This document shows, piece by piece, positions 5,005 through 5,238 of a stretch of 5,238 nucleotides of DNA. The number at the start of each line of letters is the position of its first letter. The first letter of the stretch is position 1. Source of the DNA: Conexibacter sp. GTDB lineage: Bacteria > Actinomycetota > Thermoleophilia > Solirubrobacterales > Solirubrobacteraceae. The notes beneath the pieces were generated by a model. It was not told where the DNA came from. It saw nothing but the letters and a program-made list of their open reading frames with translations, and ran no database searches. The position numbers and the translations under genes are program-made. The DNA is taken from NCBI GenBank assembly GCA_025964215.1, contig JAOPZG010000172.1, positions 1-5,238 on the forward strand, read 5' to 3'.

Positions 5005-5238
5005 ATGCCGGACCCCGCCCCCATCTGGACCCGCCTGCAGGCGGAGCTGCGACACCGGGTCTCGGAGTCCGCGTACGACATCTGGCTCGCGCCGCTGCGC
5101 TGGGGCGGCATCGACGGCGAGCGCATCGTCGTCCTCGCCCCCGCCGAGGTCCGCGCGTGGGTGCAGCAGCGCTTCGTCGGCGTCCTCGAGGAGGCCGCGC
5201 GCGTCGTGCTCGGCGAGGGCAGCGCCGCCACGGTCGAG
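5005..5238 (+). CDS. dnaA: Chromosomal replication initiator DnaA, N-terminal part (cut by window edge)
   Basis: DnaA binds DnaA boxes at oriC as an ATP complex, melts the origin and helps load the helicase. Only the first 78 codons are present, covering domain I. The sequence fits the family's helicase- and self-interaction domain: [25 protein letters not shown] (about residues 7-31, containing the conserved Trp27 and LxPL), followed by [23 protein letters not shown], which matches the usual 'L.L.aPn.f...wl..ry...i' strand-helix pattern. The AAA+ and DNA-binding domains lie beyond the window. The start could be the ATG at 5005 or the GTG directly before it at 5002; neither has a well-spaced ribosome-binding site. 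It is transcribed away from rpmH. Its place beside rpmH strongly supports the assignment. Confidence 0.92.
   Translation, partial: MPDPAPIWTRLQAELRHRVSESAYDIWLAPLRWGGIDGERIVVLAPAEVRAWVQQRFVGVLEEAARVVLGEGSAATVE

Overview
The window is the replication-origin side of a GC-rich bacterial chromosome (roughly 70% G+C by eye). It carries the classic block parB-parA-rsmG-jag/khpB-yidC-yidD-rnpA-rpmH on the minus strand, divergent from the start of dnaA on the plus strand. Every protein gene belongs to a well-known family. The GC content, the short Jag without an N-terminal Jag_N domain, and the style of YidC (no lipobox, basic tail) suggest a high-GC actinobacterium. Thermoleophilia/Solirubrobacterales is my best guess, made from memory of those proteins and not from a search.

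Layout from left to right: the N-terminal part of parB (cut by the window edge) overlaps parA by 8 bp. A 66-bp gap separates parA from rsmG, and these three probably form one leftward operon (rsmG-parA-parB). Next is a 468-bp stretch without a convincing gene (1906-2373). It holds two good parS sites with a probable intrinsic terminator between them, a third degenerate parS-like site on the rsmG start codon, and an 83-bp nested inverted repeat that could fold as RNA. To its right, rpmH-rnpA-yidD-yidC-jag are packed with gaps of 2 to 4 bp or a 4-bp overlap, and form a second leftward operon. It is read from rpmH to jag and probably ends at the terminator. Between rpmH and dnaA lie 312 bp with no clear DnaA-box cluster, followed by the first 78 codons of dnaA.

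How the genes work together: DnaA starts replication. ParA and ParB, with the parS sites, segregate the origin. RpmH (ribosomal protein L34), RnpA (RNase P protein), YidD and YidC (membrane insertion) and Jag/KhpB (RNA-binding partner) form the conserved RNA-processing and membrane-insertion cluster. RsmG methylates 16S rRNA. I see no novel multi-gene system, mobile element, CRISPR array, tRNA or rRNA gene. The points worth a second look are non-coding or architectural: the parS cluster, the nested inverted repeat, and the rnpA reading frame that stays open across the whole of rpmH, as in the nested rpmH/rnpA arrangement known from Thermus.
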